The notes: generated by a model not told the origin, from the sequence alone. A stretch of 64,000 bases of DNA from Eubacterium sp. (GCA_017445905.1 JAFSRX010000062.1:40851-104850), one strand, 5' to 3'; counted from the stretch's first letter, positions 54,601 through 60,987 are shown. Numbers and translations: made by a program.

Positions 54601-55287
54601 ATTAAGGTTGCATATACTGCAAATGCAAACTACGATGTTACAGTCGTTAACGGCACATACACCGTAACAGACCGTATCACTGCTAAAGAAAGAACGGCAG
54701 GCAAGAACAAGATTAACTCTGCTATCAAAGCAACGGTTAACAAGAACGGTTCTGTAACGGCTAAGTGGGGAGCAGTTGCAAACGCAGAAAGATATGAAGT
54801 TTATGCAAACTACTGCAGCAAGGATAATGAGTTTAAAAAGATTAAGACTGTTAAGGGTGACATTACTTCCTTTAACATCACCAAACTGAACGGCAAAAAG
54901 CTTGATCAGAAGAAGGCTGTTAAGGTTTATGTAGTTGCTTACCGCAAGGTAAACGGCAAGTATGAAAAGATTACCCAGTCTGTTCAAATTCATGTTGTTG
55001 GCAAGAAGAATACTAAGTATTCAAATGCAAAGTCAATCACGGTTAAGAAGGATGCTTACACGCTCGGTGTAAACAAGACTGCAACAATCAAGCCGACTCT
55101 TGTTCTTCAGAAGAAGGGCAAGAAGACAGTTGAACATGTAGCAAAATTCCGCTACCAGTCAACAAACACAGCAGTTGCAACCGTTGATAAGAACGGAAAG
55201 ATTAAGGCAGTAGGCAAAGGCACCTGCACAATCTACATCTTCGCAAACAACGGTAAGCTCAAGTCCGTAAAGGTAACTGTTAAATAA
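39655..55287 (+). CDS. Giant (5210-residue) modular secreted protein
   Basis: A signal peptide (about residues 1-32) precedes an N-terminal region without recognised domains. Then come an acidic stretch with DDDDDDG near 1450, a hydrophobic Ala/Gly-rich segment (about 1549-1620), a propeller-like region (about 1743-2165), a CARDB-like region (about 2212-2429), and InlB-type repeats near 2525-2606 and 3235-3310. Two copies of a ~265-residue module lie at about 2642-2906 and 3979-4242, with two jelly-roll-like modules at about 3436-3710. Seven tandem MBG repeats (4328-4847), an Fn3-like domain and a terminal Big_2 Ig-like domain close it. There is no LPxTG or membrane anchor. It is probably an adhesin. 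AAGGAG lies 11 bp before ATG 39655. Confidence 0.85.
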   Translation: MQKNILKRTISMFLALIMLLSVVPANAMSAFANNVPKSLVTSLTELYSGDETRAKEDLEALNSAGLLDNNGKLVDLDIREDGKSVELGALNQRITNGEKVGKITVNGKSATAEQISQISQVNAAIEVAELLDEEIDVTDEHVSNLESLLSGIQNGDVNLKNALKTGSLKLKSAGNNTLLGATDDLPETIDSWHVTPGQTHLCGDWRRAQNMYLLDLNDERDGYYAPYINGSDYDACHEFKFVDDTVTERFYYFDYCECVDGVVAEGKEGTLATGGRNAYIDWKNAIYGTDGKGAVQTYTIMLPLKTDAGLQDEIKTWIANESDSCTEKGKGIKMELPTYGEVEITKYMTSMYCSDSYNKYPVYVVTGENETPLALAVRYGTTNVCDYVRRDIISFYMKSGDIAQTAGFDWNKSNVDVLGYHSYEGTEWPVVTGLTYTFYAYPASLFNIEAHTTRPSGTYEEAENGFIKLNNPANPDFPYVKLRLSGRPEWMYDVEIAVTKDLYEAFNRGLVYMDSDEDLRFKVLFSNRRPYYSFTEDQDLTIYFNLKAVPLGNHEYEFVPTEPSDEMEPYVYFYNGTSRIHLENNHNSQNAFDYWLNRIQITSDSAPYLRVPKRAKIRETLTSLDTDVTFNTNITGSYTAELYSIGEIDENNLDAIPDGATKVKSYDFNNPGTSVTIPGADLNNAGNYAVNISTTNGTKQYSAAAFIRVKQGPAKVTLNKLESYGVVKDDVPTIGYTLTSATKDAEVRYTVQPSDSKSITVGNLAASSGTVPFTPGDFEGLKKAYTITVYARNKAEDPWSMDSMILTVYNSNPLKLIALRVPFGQYGGTTGGAGQEAGSNLIMDNTDRIKSRLATSGAGNGYQVNYDDIDFETLRRGVNLQEVISANYGSGTWGILTDKMNWAATEGSGENKVFSDDVTLNYQQRGTFDDIRNYTYTSYIPTSDFLITATENKTAADNVRVTATHVATGLQTNVGITVNTLKDQLYLFRFNPKAVSDVVYTNGDGVERKLKSDANGELAVYEPSGIKSDVVVSSTTGTGDEEVTYIGTVLNRDLVSGEQNIVKMDLYPCNNLKLVPISNTTLTFLKPDGTPYTGKVILRGGVYNGDDYCGDANLYRINSSAGDRYLRTDMEVTTNESGRTTVWFNPTEFGELTTDIRYVFEYRFENGGYQPGYVIIDPLGNTTVESNINLKTMRGSGKVPTIVRQDYQQYLNGTKPTDYTRNVIDYTGNIGISSNFSKSELYTDIVMLGEKVGKDENGYSNYVGDNVISFALYTTDGKKLTGQTDFSDAKTITKLSELDKASLFVFPFSAVPMLRSTYTMTDANMAADGITDQGKNPTSTARIKAVFTRDGLTVRTINMPFGVTNVSHQPDLNSADGATAVGGEVRNNLKETTDIGAIFRSINVNDMIRKGFVFLGNLAGMGGDNPVNLMILPTQDPATFRIIAFIGANQRDDDDDDGLSVNFNSQDLAEDMSKFKKEMDELSKKKDDDEDAGGEGSMQFNFYGTVILEAHAGVADGKWNIAFRGGNVGTNVKGKYEWGQTFFCGPYPAFISFEVGFHADLEVAFGNKASARAMLLDAALGVSVEAFAGLGFDLSIVAIQLGIYGRIGADVNFLLLTPSDQKAKTGTKLTISGEIGLKLKVKLLFISYSKKFASTGFNWSKKWNNYDQIKKYWTDEGYGELFGTTKSGRAYKMYLFDDGSTIVEVEGGAELEDRDYLELSERSWNGGKRMRKATSMTDVQTNAYPYSNPVFTDDGEMFLYISDNNNSEEAEGVVSYAVKNGDGYENKERVDTSEDNVLSDIDVVASGTKSNAFAAWAKQVESPERANKDAAVSNGELSQMFNATEIYASAYNGTKWTTERLTDNTIADMAPTVASYGNKAIVAWRSMNPSTLEADNNDITSMFNVENNINYSFYNGTKWTTAQVAYNGTTGTVNAIDSAMLSDGTALLTYTVRSGEDVSSTETFYTVVDADGKTVTSGRLTNDSYTDTNAQVTAVNENGGYFVLGWYSEHDAGEGSTVEYDAEGNATKKAVVAHDIRLACINKNGSYDIDFPESIGGSGEKGISSDFHFSAPANNTDLKNVSIVWSQPKDSDEADDAGKYELNAVRFFRADGLTALTAPTNIATTAKNYTIDRFDAYTDDSGAIHSIILGSDYSDIKGIEKYDSIDLDAAAGNTVTSNSASPQNLDILDGEAISSMKLATGTFPKTAADVSADINISEVIPNFTTPVQFTVTNTGTAVLDTVTATVGSQSQKFTGLNLLPNQSTALMMSYSVPAGAVSDTAYSVTSGDTQLGGGTLVMNRPDVGITGIKVLQEHDGQRDVQVMLDNGSEIPLAGSGKTVKLAFYKDPFHESKIGDEVSISGDALAEIDEGAYTTVQTINVTDIVELNADGEIPEEGMTVYAHAWVVDTDEPDIYNNDNYINFTGLLARNNGEKLTTDTSVEVNTNEQDEVTGYTVYADIRNNSMKKKNFGIPVALLLDAEGNVIAQKNFRDESLTLTKEQTVSYSVSFTADELNGKTPAEASVATICTVEFDLNGGTGTFDPVQSNLKGHISIPENKPTPPTVQEGEEPLFFEGWYTQAEGGEKVTEEYKFTEDTTVYAHYVNHHHEYTYSADGTTITAVCANTDTFCYLNEDAQTHKHTATLTIAEPEGEIVYDGKAHPAIITDENGIQGDVKVLYAVKGKDGTYGEATETEPVGAGTYKASITLGKGEGAATVSVEYEIKNAKLTDVSAAQNGTMKYNGRAQTPQFNAHATAVNDQTVTFTFSLTENGEYGEMPTFTNVADSATVYYKASAPNHDEERGSFAVTMEKGDRTAPKPTLAKATVNTIRLKEVEGCEYSMDGETWQDSATFTGLTKNTEYNFYQRFKETENYNTSPSSEAATISTTAHDHEWSFTANGDDSVIAKCVSADEDCPLKDQDRTVTLKILPPERTATGYGMPDAIISGSLKPFGNPKVKYYNANEDGTAKVGEALSKTPLKAGKYWAELTVGEDENTAAIHVVYEIPVVEGVSSTEVEIPEYIRTNDAASIYNLENGDPIEAMAWVYANEDSLRSDDPWNEKPKYIVYGKRYIVRPEGIPVEHWPYDDNTEYAFCYRYSTYNGCEQQTIPVDNIIASILSDDAEVYIPGTDSMLVETNVELGAPSSPEEMSNPCSALDALLWILSNQKEHPMGIIMLSQRDEYNCTFIEYRIPGSARIVNSDLNYVYDVSEWEGMPIFVAKSGGAGTGVISPNVSYNVSYNLNGGNGNVPTGGKYYVKSKIEIQSADEISKPNLVFNGWNTMPDGTGIAYKPGDKFEVLGNTTFYAQWKHEHNWTLNYDEGSHVYTATCDVPECPNSTLTLQPKAVDKMYDGENAQPYICSDQWTEENGLPLPTLTFYKGGEKVSEAKNIGTYTALVSLDGHENSVDEFKITKRPVAVIADDQEKHEGQADPELTVSYDSVGAALRFENDSNYPWQIVTEGDRVYAKSGNAGAGDSVSTMTLKVTMEKAGKLSFDYKFGTEGWFDKVHFAVDGNEKFDDSDVRDWTSYSCDLSAGSHTLTWYYTKDGGGDSNGDFYAVDNIVIDSEGEVTQPASEEKPDDTVPLDSLIADMRFKNDANYPWTEVTEGDRVYMQSGNAGYDDTTSKLTLNVTLEKAGKISFGYKYGTEEGCDRCNFYVDGDERLNVSGSGTWKTCFCDLSAGRHTLTWSYSKDGSSAYNGDFFAIDNIEFITEGEVKQEDPALALIRALNVFEGGIVEGEKLNYTISREEGEEEGTYTITVTPGENPNYDVKDVRNGTLTILESLGEPQTIEASDVSATFGDTGLKLNAAVTVGDGLLSYKVKSGDAVTVDAEGNLAIVKAGTAVITVTASRTETYAVTSKDVNVTINPKAMSVTAEDVNATVNGQPHGITVNVTEPAEGYTVKYGTSEGTYNLSTCPTLTEAGTLTVYYQVTADNYETVTGSATLTLVNHTHKLTYTAGTGEKANTITATCSNDDCPFPNSTATLAISAPNGNIVYDGNAHPAIITDENGIQGDVKVLYAVKGENGTYGEASETEPVNAGEYKASITLGTGENAATANVEYEIKNATLEDVSASQNRTLTYDGTAQTPQVNANATAVNKNKVTFTYSLTENGEFGAMPTFTNVADSGTVYFKASAPNHDTASGSFTVTMNKANRSAPAAPTADTATANMIRLTQVDGCEYSKDGENWQDSATFTGLAKKTEYTFYQRLKETANYNASPSSAAAMLSTSDHDHEWSYTADGATITATCANTDTGHSGELSATMTIAAPTLTVYGGTGDAAAVVTNNIEGIDTPTVVYKHGTTVLDAAPTDAGTYTASITVDGKTASVEYTIAKKAATVTAVNKTKTYGAVDPKLEAQVEGVVGKDTINCLLTRAEGENVGEYEITVTLGENPNYDVTANNGTFTITKKAATVTADNKSKVYSENDPALTATVDGTVGDDTINYTLSRAEGENVGKYDITVTLGDNPNYNVTVANAKLTIGKKAASVTAVNKSKTYGEDDPELTATVDGTVGDDTINYTLSRTNGDNVGEYNINVNLGDNPNYNVTAVKGTFTITKKAATVTADDLNKVYGEDDPELTATVEGTVGTDTINYTLSRAKGDNVGEYETKVTLGNNPNYNVTAVKGTFTITKKAATVTANNLSKVYSENDPELTATVEGTVGTDTINYTLSRAKGNNAGEYAITVTPGENPNYDVTALNGVFTITKKSADVTVTANNLGKVYGEDDPELTAVVTGLVGDDTLNYTLSRAEGENVGEYAITVTLGDNPNYDAAALNGTFTITKKDATVTADNLSKVYGEDDPELTATVDGTVGEDTLNYTLSRAEGENVGEYEITVNPGENPNYDVAVTSAKLTVIKADIKPVVKLEGWTYGEEANKPVVEGNAENGDVTYLYKGKGASDMSCTDVVPTQAGEYTVKADIAETANYNGANAEADFTIAKAKVTITADDKSSKREANLKKLTYKVDGKIYDGDDLGIKVSSNVKAAVAGKYVIKVAYTANANYDVTVVNGTYTVTDRITAKERTAGKNKINSAIKATVNKNGSVTAKWGAVANAERYEVYANYCSKDNEFKKIKTVKGDITSFNITKLNGKKLDQKKAVKVYVVAYRKVNGKYEKITQSVQIHVVGKKNTKYSNAKSITVKKDAYTLGVNKTATIKPTLVLQKKGKKTVEHVAKFRYQSTNTAVATVDKNGKIKAVGKGTCTIYIFANNGKLKSVKVTVK
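47580..48370 (+). repeat. Internal duplication in the giant gene, copy 1 (copy 2 at 51589-52380)
   Basis: About 790 bp encoding a VYDG-x-AHPAIITDENG start, SLTENGE and CEYSMDGETWQDSATFTGL recurs about 4 kb later. Identity is highest around the AHPAIITDENGIQGDVKVLY segment, where the DNA differs in only a few third positions. It marks in-gene duplication. Confidence 0.8.
52636..54195 (+). repeat. Seven tandem MBG-domain repeats (222-bp unit)
   Basis: Units start at 52636, 52858, 53080, 53302, 53524, 53746 and 53974, marked by KKAATVTA then K-x-Y-x-E-x-DPELTATV-x-G. Spacing is exactly 222 bp except one 228-bp unit with two extra codons. Neighbouring units share long identical DNA tracts, so copy number probably varies by recombination. 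Confidence 0.9.
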
Positions 55288-55305
55288 TAATCAATGATAA
55301 AAGGC

Positions 55306-55321
55306 ACGGAGTTAACGCTCC
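55306..55321 (+). terminator. Short hairpin after the giant gene
   Basis: CGGAG-ttaacg-CTCCG 19 bp after the stop, with a loose T-rich stretch further on. A weak candidate. Confidence 0.35.
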
Positions 55322-55396
55322 GAGCATTAAACTTTTTGAAAAATAGAACCGCCCGCCGTTGACTTGAACCTTGGTGAAAGTCCCATATATAAGAAT

Positions 55397-55432
55397 AAAA
55401 GAGTTGCAACCATTTGAGGTTACAACTCTTTT
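55397..55432 (+). terminator. Intrinsic terminator upstream of the glycoside-hydrolase-like gene
   Basis: AAAAGAGTTGCAACC (55397-55411), loop, GGTTACAACTCTTTT (55418-55432). The same layout, with AAGTCCCATA just upstream, recurs at 61262-61320. The minus strand at about 55350-55380 contains TTCAAGTCAACGGCGGGCGG, which looks like a tRNA 3' end. Confidence 0.75.
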
Positions 55433-55433
55433 A

Positions 55434-55569
55434 TTGGCAAAGGTATAATGAAATGATACGAAACAGGGGGTTGCATTTTTTGAGAGGGGGTTGCAAATAT
55501 TAGTTAGGTGGTTGCATTGCAACCGCTTTTTTATTTTAATTTGACAAAAGTATAGAAAAATGGTAGATT
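55434..55569 (+). promoter_or_regulatory. Regulatory region with phased GGGGGTTGCA boxes and sigma-A promoter
   Basis: A 26-bp block at 55434-55459 (starts TTGGCAAAGG, holds TATAAT) is followed by 10-bp boxes at 55466 (GGGGGTTGCA), 55486 (GGGGGTTGCA) and 55507 (GGTGGTTGCA), spaced 20 and 21 bp. The last overlaps the palindrome GGTTGCATTGCAACC. The promoter follows: TTGACA (55541-55546), 17 bp, TAGATT (55564-55569). A homologous region is at 63144-63308. Confidence 0.75.
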
Positions 55570-55623
55570 ATTGTTTAGATAACTTTATTATGTAATTAGA
55601 AAAATTTATAAGTTGGTGGATAT

Positions 55624-58600
55624 ATGAAAAAGTTTGACAGAAAAATAATTTCAATATTTCTTTCAGCGGTTATGGCGTTCCCTGCAATACTGGCAACGCC
55701 CTTTTCTGCTTTTGCAAAGGACGCCATAGAGTGGACGGCAGTTGCTTCATCTGATTTCACCCAGGCTTCAAGCGCTGTTTCAAACGGCTCTCTGGGCGAG
55801 CTTCCAACCTATAACAATCAGGGCAATAAGATGACTTGGTCAACAAGTGTCTGGACAGAAAACGGAAACGCTTCAAAATCCTCTGATGGTGCAATATATA
55901 TTCCCGACGGCTATATGTACCTTTCGGGATATTCGGGCGGTTCTGTTCCGCTGACGGGCTTATCGAAGTGGAAGATTGACTTTGGTTTCAGGTTTAAAAC
56001 AACCAACAGCGGCGATGATAAATACTATAACAGCGACGATTATTGCTTTATGAAAACCTATGTCTATAAAGACAACCTGACAAATCCCAACACAAAGGCG
56101 GCTGACGACGCAAATGCTCAGACAAAAAACAGTGCCTTCTGCCATTTTGCCCAGAACGCAAACGGCGTTTGCTATTCCTGGGAGGATGACGGTCATAATG
56201 TAGGAACTCAGTCGCAGGCAACCTCAATAACAACGGGCAACGGCGCTCTGGAGGCAGGAGTTAACTATCACTATGTTGCAGAGTTTACGGGCGCATATTT
56301 TGCCGCATATATTACTGATGAGAGTTCAAATATTGTTCAGGACATTGTTCACACAACGGATACATATTTCCTTGACAGACTTGGCAATTCCTCCTGGGCA
56401 ACCATCAACAGCATGTGCATCGGCGATGACGATAACAGCTATTTCTTCAAAGGGCTTGAATACAGAAATATTACTTTCTATTCGGGGGATAAACAAACGG
56501 TCTGGAGCCCGATTGCTTCATCGGATTTCACAAAGGCAACCGCTGTTACAAACGGCACGCTCGGTGAGATTGCAACCTATAATAATCAGGGAAATCCGAT
56601 GACCTGGCAAACAGGTGTTTATGCACAAAACGGAAACGCATCAAACTCTTCGGACGGAGCAATTTATATTCCCGACGGATATATGTATCTTTCGGGTTAT
56701 TCGGGAGGCTCAGTTCCTATAACGGGTCATTCGAAATGGAAAATTGATTTCGGTTTCCGCTTTAAAACCAACGACAGTGCGAACTACTATAACAGCGATG
56801 AATACTCATTCCTGAAAATGTATGTGTATAGAACGGCACTTTCAAATCCCTCCGACAAAAATGCCGCATTTTGCTATTTCCAGCAGAACGCAAACGGCGT
56901 TTGTTATTCCTGGGAGAACGACGGTCATAATGCAGGAACTCAATCGCAGGGAACCTCTTTATGTGCAAATAACGGCAATCTTGAAGTTGGGGTAAATTAC
57001 CACTATGTTGCCGAGTTCAACGGAAGCAGCTTTAAAGCATACATAACTGACGACAGCGAAAATGTTGTTCAAAACATTGTTTATACAAAAGAGGAAACCT
57101 TTATCGGCAGGCTGAATAATATAAATGATATTCCGAATACCGATAATGATATTATCTCGGCAATCAAAATCGGCGATGACGATAATGCATATTATTTTAA
57201 AGGACTTGAATACAGAAATATAACATTTTATTCAGGCGCTGAGGAAGAAGCAATCCACTTTGATATGAGGCAGCGCGAAACTCTTTATAAGGGTTCAACC
57301 GGATTTCTTTACGGTGAGGCAGAGATAAACGTTCCCTCAATTGATTTGTTAACGGGACTTCAGCCCGACACAATGGTTCAGAAGGCATACGGCGGAAAAC
57401 AGCACCCGACGGGCGATGCAATCCGTACAAGCTCCGCGCTTCTTGAATCGGGCGTAAAAGATATGCAGATTTATCTTCAGGACTACTATCTTGAATGGCC
57501 GTACGACGCGCCGACAAAGGATGACACTATTGACCTCGATTCCTATCAGGAAACGGTTGAAAGCATTCTTTATAAAATGATTTGTGATGAGGTTTCTCAG
57601 GGAACCTCGGGAGCTTTCCAAGGCAGCGACGGCAAGTATTATAAACTTAACAACACTGCAAATAACTATAGCTACGTTCTGTTTAACGAGCCCGACCAGA
57701 TTTGGTACTCCTGGAATCTTGAAGGTCTTGAAGCCGCGTGGAAAAAGATATATGACGCGGTTCACGCAATAGACCCGAATGCACGCTGTGCAGGTCCCAA
57801 CTTTGCAGGCTATAATAAAGAGGACTACACTAATTTCCTTTACTACTGCTATGATAACAACTGCCTGCCCGAGCTTATAACCTGGCATGAGCTTGGCGAT
57901 GTTTCTATGACTGATTTCAACAAACACTATGATGAAATCAAGGCAATGCAAAAGCAGTTCTACACCTCCGCCTATGCTTCAAAAGCGGGCAGAAGCTATC
58001 AGCCCGAGCTTCTTGTTAACGAATACGCACGCCACTATGATATCGGCGCACCCGGCGGACTTGTTAAATGGCTTGCAATGTTTGAGGATAAAGATATGAG
58101 CGGCTGTATGGCATACTGGGCTATGGCAAACACGCTTAACGAAATGGCAGCTGACCAGAATTCACCCTCATCAACCTGGTGGGTTTACCACTGGTATGCT
58201 CAGATGACGGGCGAGCAGTGCCCGCTTGTTGCACCGCGTTTTTCAGAAAGCCGTTTCTACGGCTTAACCTCATATGATGAGGATATCAACACCGCATATG
58301 TTCTTTTCGGAGGAAAAGAGGAAAAAAATTCAACTGAAACGGTTTATCTTGATAATCTTAATTTCACAAATCTTGCAAACAACAAAGGCGCGGTTAACGT
58401 TAAGCTTTATGCCGTAAGCTTTTCGGGTCAGCTTGGAGCAAACTATAAGCCCGAGGTTGTTTTTGAGGGAACTCTCGGCACAGTGGATAATTCGCTCAGA
58501 ATTGACGTTCAAAACACCGACGAAATGCAGGCGTATTTTGCAGTTGTAACAAAGCCTGCAAACAACGTTTCCGCAAGCTCGGACGGCGTTTTTGAATATC

Positions 58601-60801
58601 CTGTTTTAAGCTATGAAGCCGAGGATGCCGAGCTTATCGGCGGTGCAACCGCATATGACAAGCTTGGATGGGCAACCTTTGCAACAAGCGGAAGAAAAGA
58701 CGTAGGCAGCATTAACAACAACGGCGACGGTGTTAAATTCACAATTAATGTTCCCGAAAACGGAAAATACAAGGCTTCGCTTTTCTATTCAATTCAGGCG
58801 CCCTATGTTGACCCTGAAACTCTTGAACCTGATGCAAACGGTCAGAACAGAGGAATAGGAAAGATGCTTCCTTACGGAGTTAAGCTTGATGGAACAAGTC
58901 TTGATAATATTTATCTTGAATCAACAGTTGTCTGGGCATACAAAAACCACTATGATTTAGAACTTGATTTAACGGCGGGCGAACATACGTTAACCTTCAC
59001 GCATATCAACGGCAACGACGGAGATAAGGGCAATCTTCAGCTTGTTGCAGCAATGGATAAGCTCGATGTTGCTTCTCTCGGCGACGATGAAAACGATTTT
59101 GAAATTTGCCTGGGTGAAATGAAGAATTTCAAAGAGGGAAATTCCTACAGAGTTACTGCTGTTGCTCCTGCCGAAGGATATTATGAGGTAAGTGCGGACG
59201 GCTCATTTTCACTTAAAAAGCAGTGTGTTGACTACGCTGCAGATGCACAATCCTTCTCAACTTGCAGCGTATACGATACGCCGGTAAGCGATATCGTTTT
59301 CCTTGCAAAGGGCGCAAATACTCTTTTAGTAAGCGGTGATTCTTCAAAACTCACCTTCACATATCAGAGCGATAAAACAGAGGATAAAAGTGCGGTTATA
59401 AATGCTGATGAAATGACGCTTGCAGGCAGCAACCCGACTTTGAAAAACAGCGCATATGCAAAAAGCGGAAAGGTTATCAGTGAACTCGGAATAGGTCAGA
59501 GCACTGCAGCGGGCGATAGGGGCGAGGATAATTATGCCTCCTTTACCTATAATGCTTCAAGCGAGGGAATGTATAATTTCTCAATCCGCTATTCAAATGA
59601 TGAGCCCGCACCAATTATGGAAAAGGCGGACGGCTCAACCTACATTCACCCCTATAATATCGACCTTGTTGAAAGATATGCCCAGATAAGTGTTAACGGC
59701 GGCGAGCCCGAAACAGTATATTTTAAAAATACACTAAGCTGGGACACATTCAGAACGGTTAATGTTCAGCTTGAGCTGCAGCAGGGTGAAAACGAGATAA
59801 AGATTTACAACGATAATTCATATCAGTTTTCCAATCTTGTTAATTCAACGGCTCCCGAAATAGATTTAATAACTGTTTCAAAGCTGAGCTACGGCAGCTA
59901 TGCAAATAACGGCTACAGCTTAACTCTTGAGGATGAAATAGATGTTAATTTCTTCATAGACACTGAGTTTTATGAAGCGGAGGGAGGATATATAACCTAT
60001 TCATATCTTGAAAGCCCTGATTCAAAGAGCGCAAAGAGAGCGGAATATACTATTGATGACAGCAGCGAGCAGCTTGTTATTCAGCCCGACGGCAGAAGAA
60101 AGCTTGTTATTGATGTTGCTCCCGCACAGCTTGCCGAGGAATTTTCTATTGATGTGTATAATTCGGCGGGCGAAAAGATGACGGAGGAGTCAATAACCGC
60201 TTCAATTGCGAACTACTGTCAGGCTCTGCTTTCAAGTGATGCATTTTCTGATTACCACGATATTGCAAATGCGCTTCTTGATTACGGTCAGGCGGCAAAC
60301 GAATACTTTGATTATTCAACCGTTCACGCCGAAGAGGTTGGCGGTGCTTACAGCATTCCCACGTCTGCAAAATACAGCGCTCCGTTAACCGAAGCAGAAA
60401 ACAGCAGGCTTTCATCAGAAGCAACCTCGATTTACAGCAAGGGAAATGTTGCGCTGAGACGTATTGCCTATGTTGCTCTTCTTAACCCTGAACTCAGATT
60501 CTATATTGATAACTCAATAACCGAAGCTCAGGCTGCAAGTATTCCTGTTTCCGTAACGGGCGGACTTAATGCGCAAATGGTTAAAACAAACAACGGTATA
60601 TGCGTTATGGTAACGGGAATGAAGGCAAACGGTTTCGGCGATGAATTCACGTTGACTATCGGAACAACCGAGCTTACATATAACGGTTATGCATATCTGA
60701 AATCTGTATTAAACAGCAGCTCTGCAAATGCCGAGATAAAGCAACTTGCAAAATGCATCTACAGATATGCAGCAGCCTCCGAAACAACGTTTTTAATCTG
60801 A
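55624..60801 (+). CDS. Large secreted glycoside-hydrolase-like protein with CBM-like modules
   Basis: This 1725-residue protein has a signal peptide (to about residue 32). Two tandem ~250-residue lectin-like modules follow (about 37-290 and 294-540; each with GAIYIPDGYMYLSGYSGGSV and ending YRNITFYSG). A TIM-barrel-like catalytic region comes next, with candidate acid/base Glu689 in LFNEPD and candidate nucleophile Glu800 in LLVNEYA, as in clan GH-A families such as GH39. Two CBM35-like domains follow (about 995-1150 and 1258-1420). The last ~297 residues (1429-1725) are homologous to the end of the protein at 31001. It is probably an extracellular polysaccharide hydrolase; the substrate is unknown. 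Confidence 0.78.
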   Translation: MKKFDRKIISIFLSAVMAFPAILATPFSAFAKDAIEWTAVASSDFTQASSAVSNGSLGELPTYNNQGNKMTWSTSVWTENGNASKSSDGAIYIPDGYMYLSGYSGGSVPLTGLSKWKIDFGFRFKTTNSGDDKYYNSDDYCFMKTYVYKDNLTNPNTKAADDANAQTKNSAFCHFAQNANGVCYSWEDDGHNVGTQSQATSITTGNGALEAGVNYHYVAEFTGAYFAAYITDESSNIVQDIVHTTDTYFLDRLGNSSWATINSMCIGDDDNSYFFKGLEYRNITFYSGDKQTVWSPIASSDFTKATAVTNGTLGEIATYNNQGNPMTWQTGVYAQNGNASNSSDGAIYIPDGYMYLSGYSGGSVPITGHSKWKIDFGFRFKTNDSANYYNSDEYSFLKMYVYRTALSNPSDKNAAFCYFQQNANGVCYSWENDGHNAGTQSQGTSLCANNGNLEVGVNYHYVAEFNGSSFKAYITDDSENVVQNIVYTKEETFIGRLNNINDIPNTDNDIISAIKIGDDDNAYYFKGLEYRNITFYSGAEEEAIHFDMRQRETLYKGSTGFLYGEAEINVPSIDLLTGLQPDTMVQKAYGGKQHPTGDAIRTSSALLESGVKDMQIYLQDYYLEWPYDAPTKDDTIDLDSYQETVESILYKMICDEVSQGTSGAFQGSDGKYYKLNNTANNYSYVLFNEPDQIWYSWNLEGLEAAWKKIYDAVHAIDPNARCAGPNFAGYNKEDYTNFLYYCYDNNCLPELITWHELGDVSMTDFNKHYDEIKAMQKQFYTSAYASKAGRSYQPELLVNEYARHYDIGAPGGLVKWLAMFEDKDMSGCMAYWAMANTLNEMAADQNSPSSTWWVYHWYAQMTGEQCPLVAPRFSESRFYGLTSYDEDINTAYVLFGGKEEKNSTETVYLDNLNFTNLANNKGAVNVKLYAVSFSGQLGANYKPEVVFEGTLGTVDNSLRIDVQNTDEMQAYFAVVTKPANNVSASSDGVFEYPVLSYEAEDAELIGGATAYDKLGWATFATSGRKDVGSINNNGDGVKFTINVPENGKYKASLFYSIQAPYVDPETLEPDANGQNRGIGKMLPYGVKLDGTSLDNIYLESTVVWAYKNHYDLELDLTAGEHTLTFTHINGNDGDKGNLQLVAAMDKLDVASLGDDENDFEICLGEMKNFKEGNSYRVTAVAPAEGYYEVSADGSFSLKKQCVDYAADAQSFSTCSVYDTPVSDIVFLAKGANTLLVSGDSSKLTFTYQSDKTEDKSAVINADEMTLAGSNPTLKNSAYAKSGKVISELGIGQSTAAGDRGEDNYASFTYNASSEGMYNFSIRYSNDEPAPIMEKADGSTYIHPYNIDLVERYAQISVNGGEPETVYFKNTLSWDTFRTVNVQLELQQGENEIKIYNDNSYQFSNLVNSTAPEIDLITVSKLSYGSYANNGYSLTLEDEIDVNFFIDTEFYEAEGGYITYSYLESPDSKSAKRAEYTIDDSSEQLVIQPDGRRKLVIDVAPAQLAEEFSIDVYNSAGEKMTEESITASIANYCQALLSSDAFSDYHDIANALLDYGQAANEYFDYSTVHAEEVGGAYSIPTSAKYSAPLTEAENSRLSSEATSIYSKGNVALRRIAYVALLNPELRFYIDNSITEAQAASIPVSVTGGLNAQMVKTNNGICVMVTGMKANGFGDEFTLTIGTTELTYNGYAYLKSVLNSSSANAEIKQLAKCIYRYAAASETTFLI

Positions 60802-60812
60802 GGAGGGTAATA

Positions 60813-60956
60813 ATGAATAAAAGATTTTTTAATGAGGCTGAATTTGAAATAACAAAATTCAGCATAATAACAGTTATTGCCACCTCGGATGAATTGCCTA
60901 CTCAAAACTCGGATTGGGAAGCTCCGATTGATTTTGAAGATGGCGGAGATTTTTGA
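60813..60956 (+). CDS. Small protein (47 residues) paired with the secreted hydrolase
   Basis: ATG 60813 lies about 5 bp after GAGGAGGG (60800-60807), which overlaps the upstream stop, so translation is coupled. It has no signal peptide. The head (MNKRFFNEAEFEITKF, then TVIATSD) matches the small protein at 33423. The tail is acidic (WEAPIDFEDGGDF). Both small genes follow directly a secreted protein with the same C-terminal domain. Function unknown. Confidence 0.7.
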   Translation: MNKRFFNEAEFEITKFSIITVIATSDELPTQNSDWEAPIDFEDGGDF

Positions 60957-60987
60957 TTGAAAGTGCAAAAGCAAAACATAAGTATTA

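Noticed and set aside
39655-60801. Sortase anchoring of the giant and hydrolase-like proteins
   Set aside because: Neither protein has an LPxTG-like motif, C-terminal hydrophobic helix or basic tail; both end in a folded domain.
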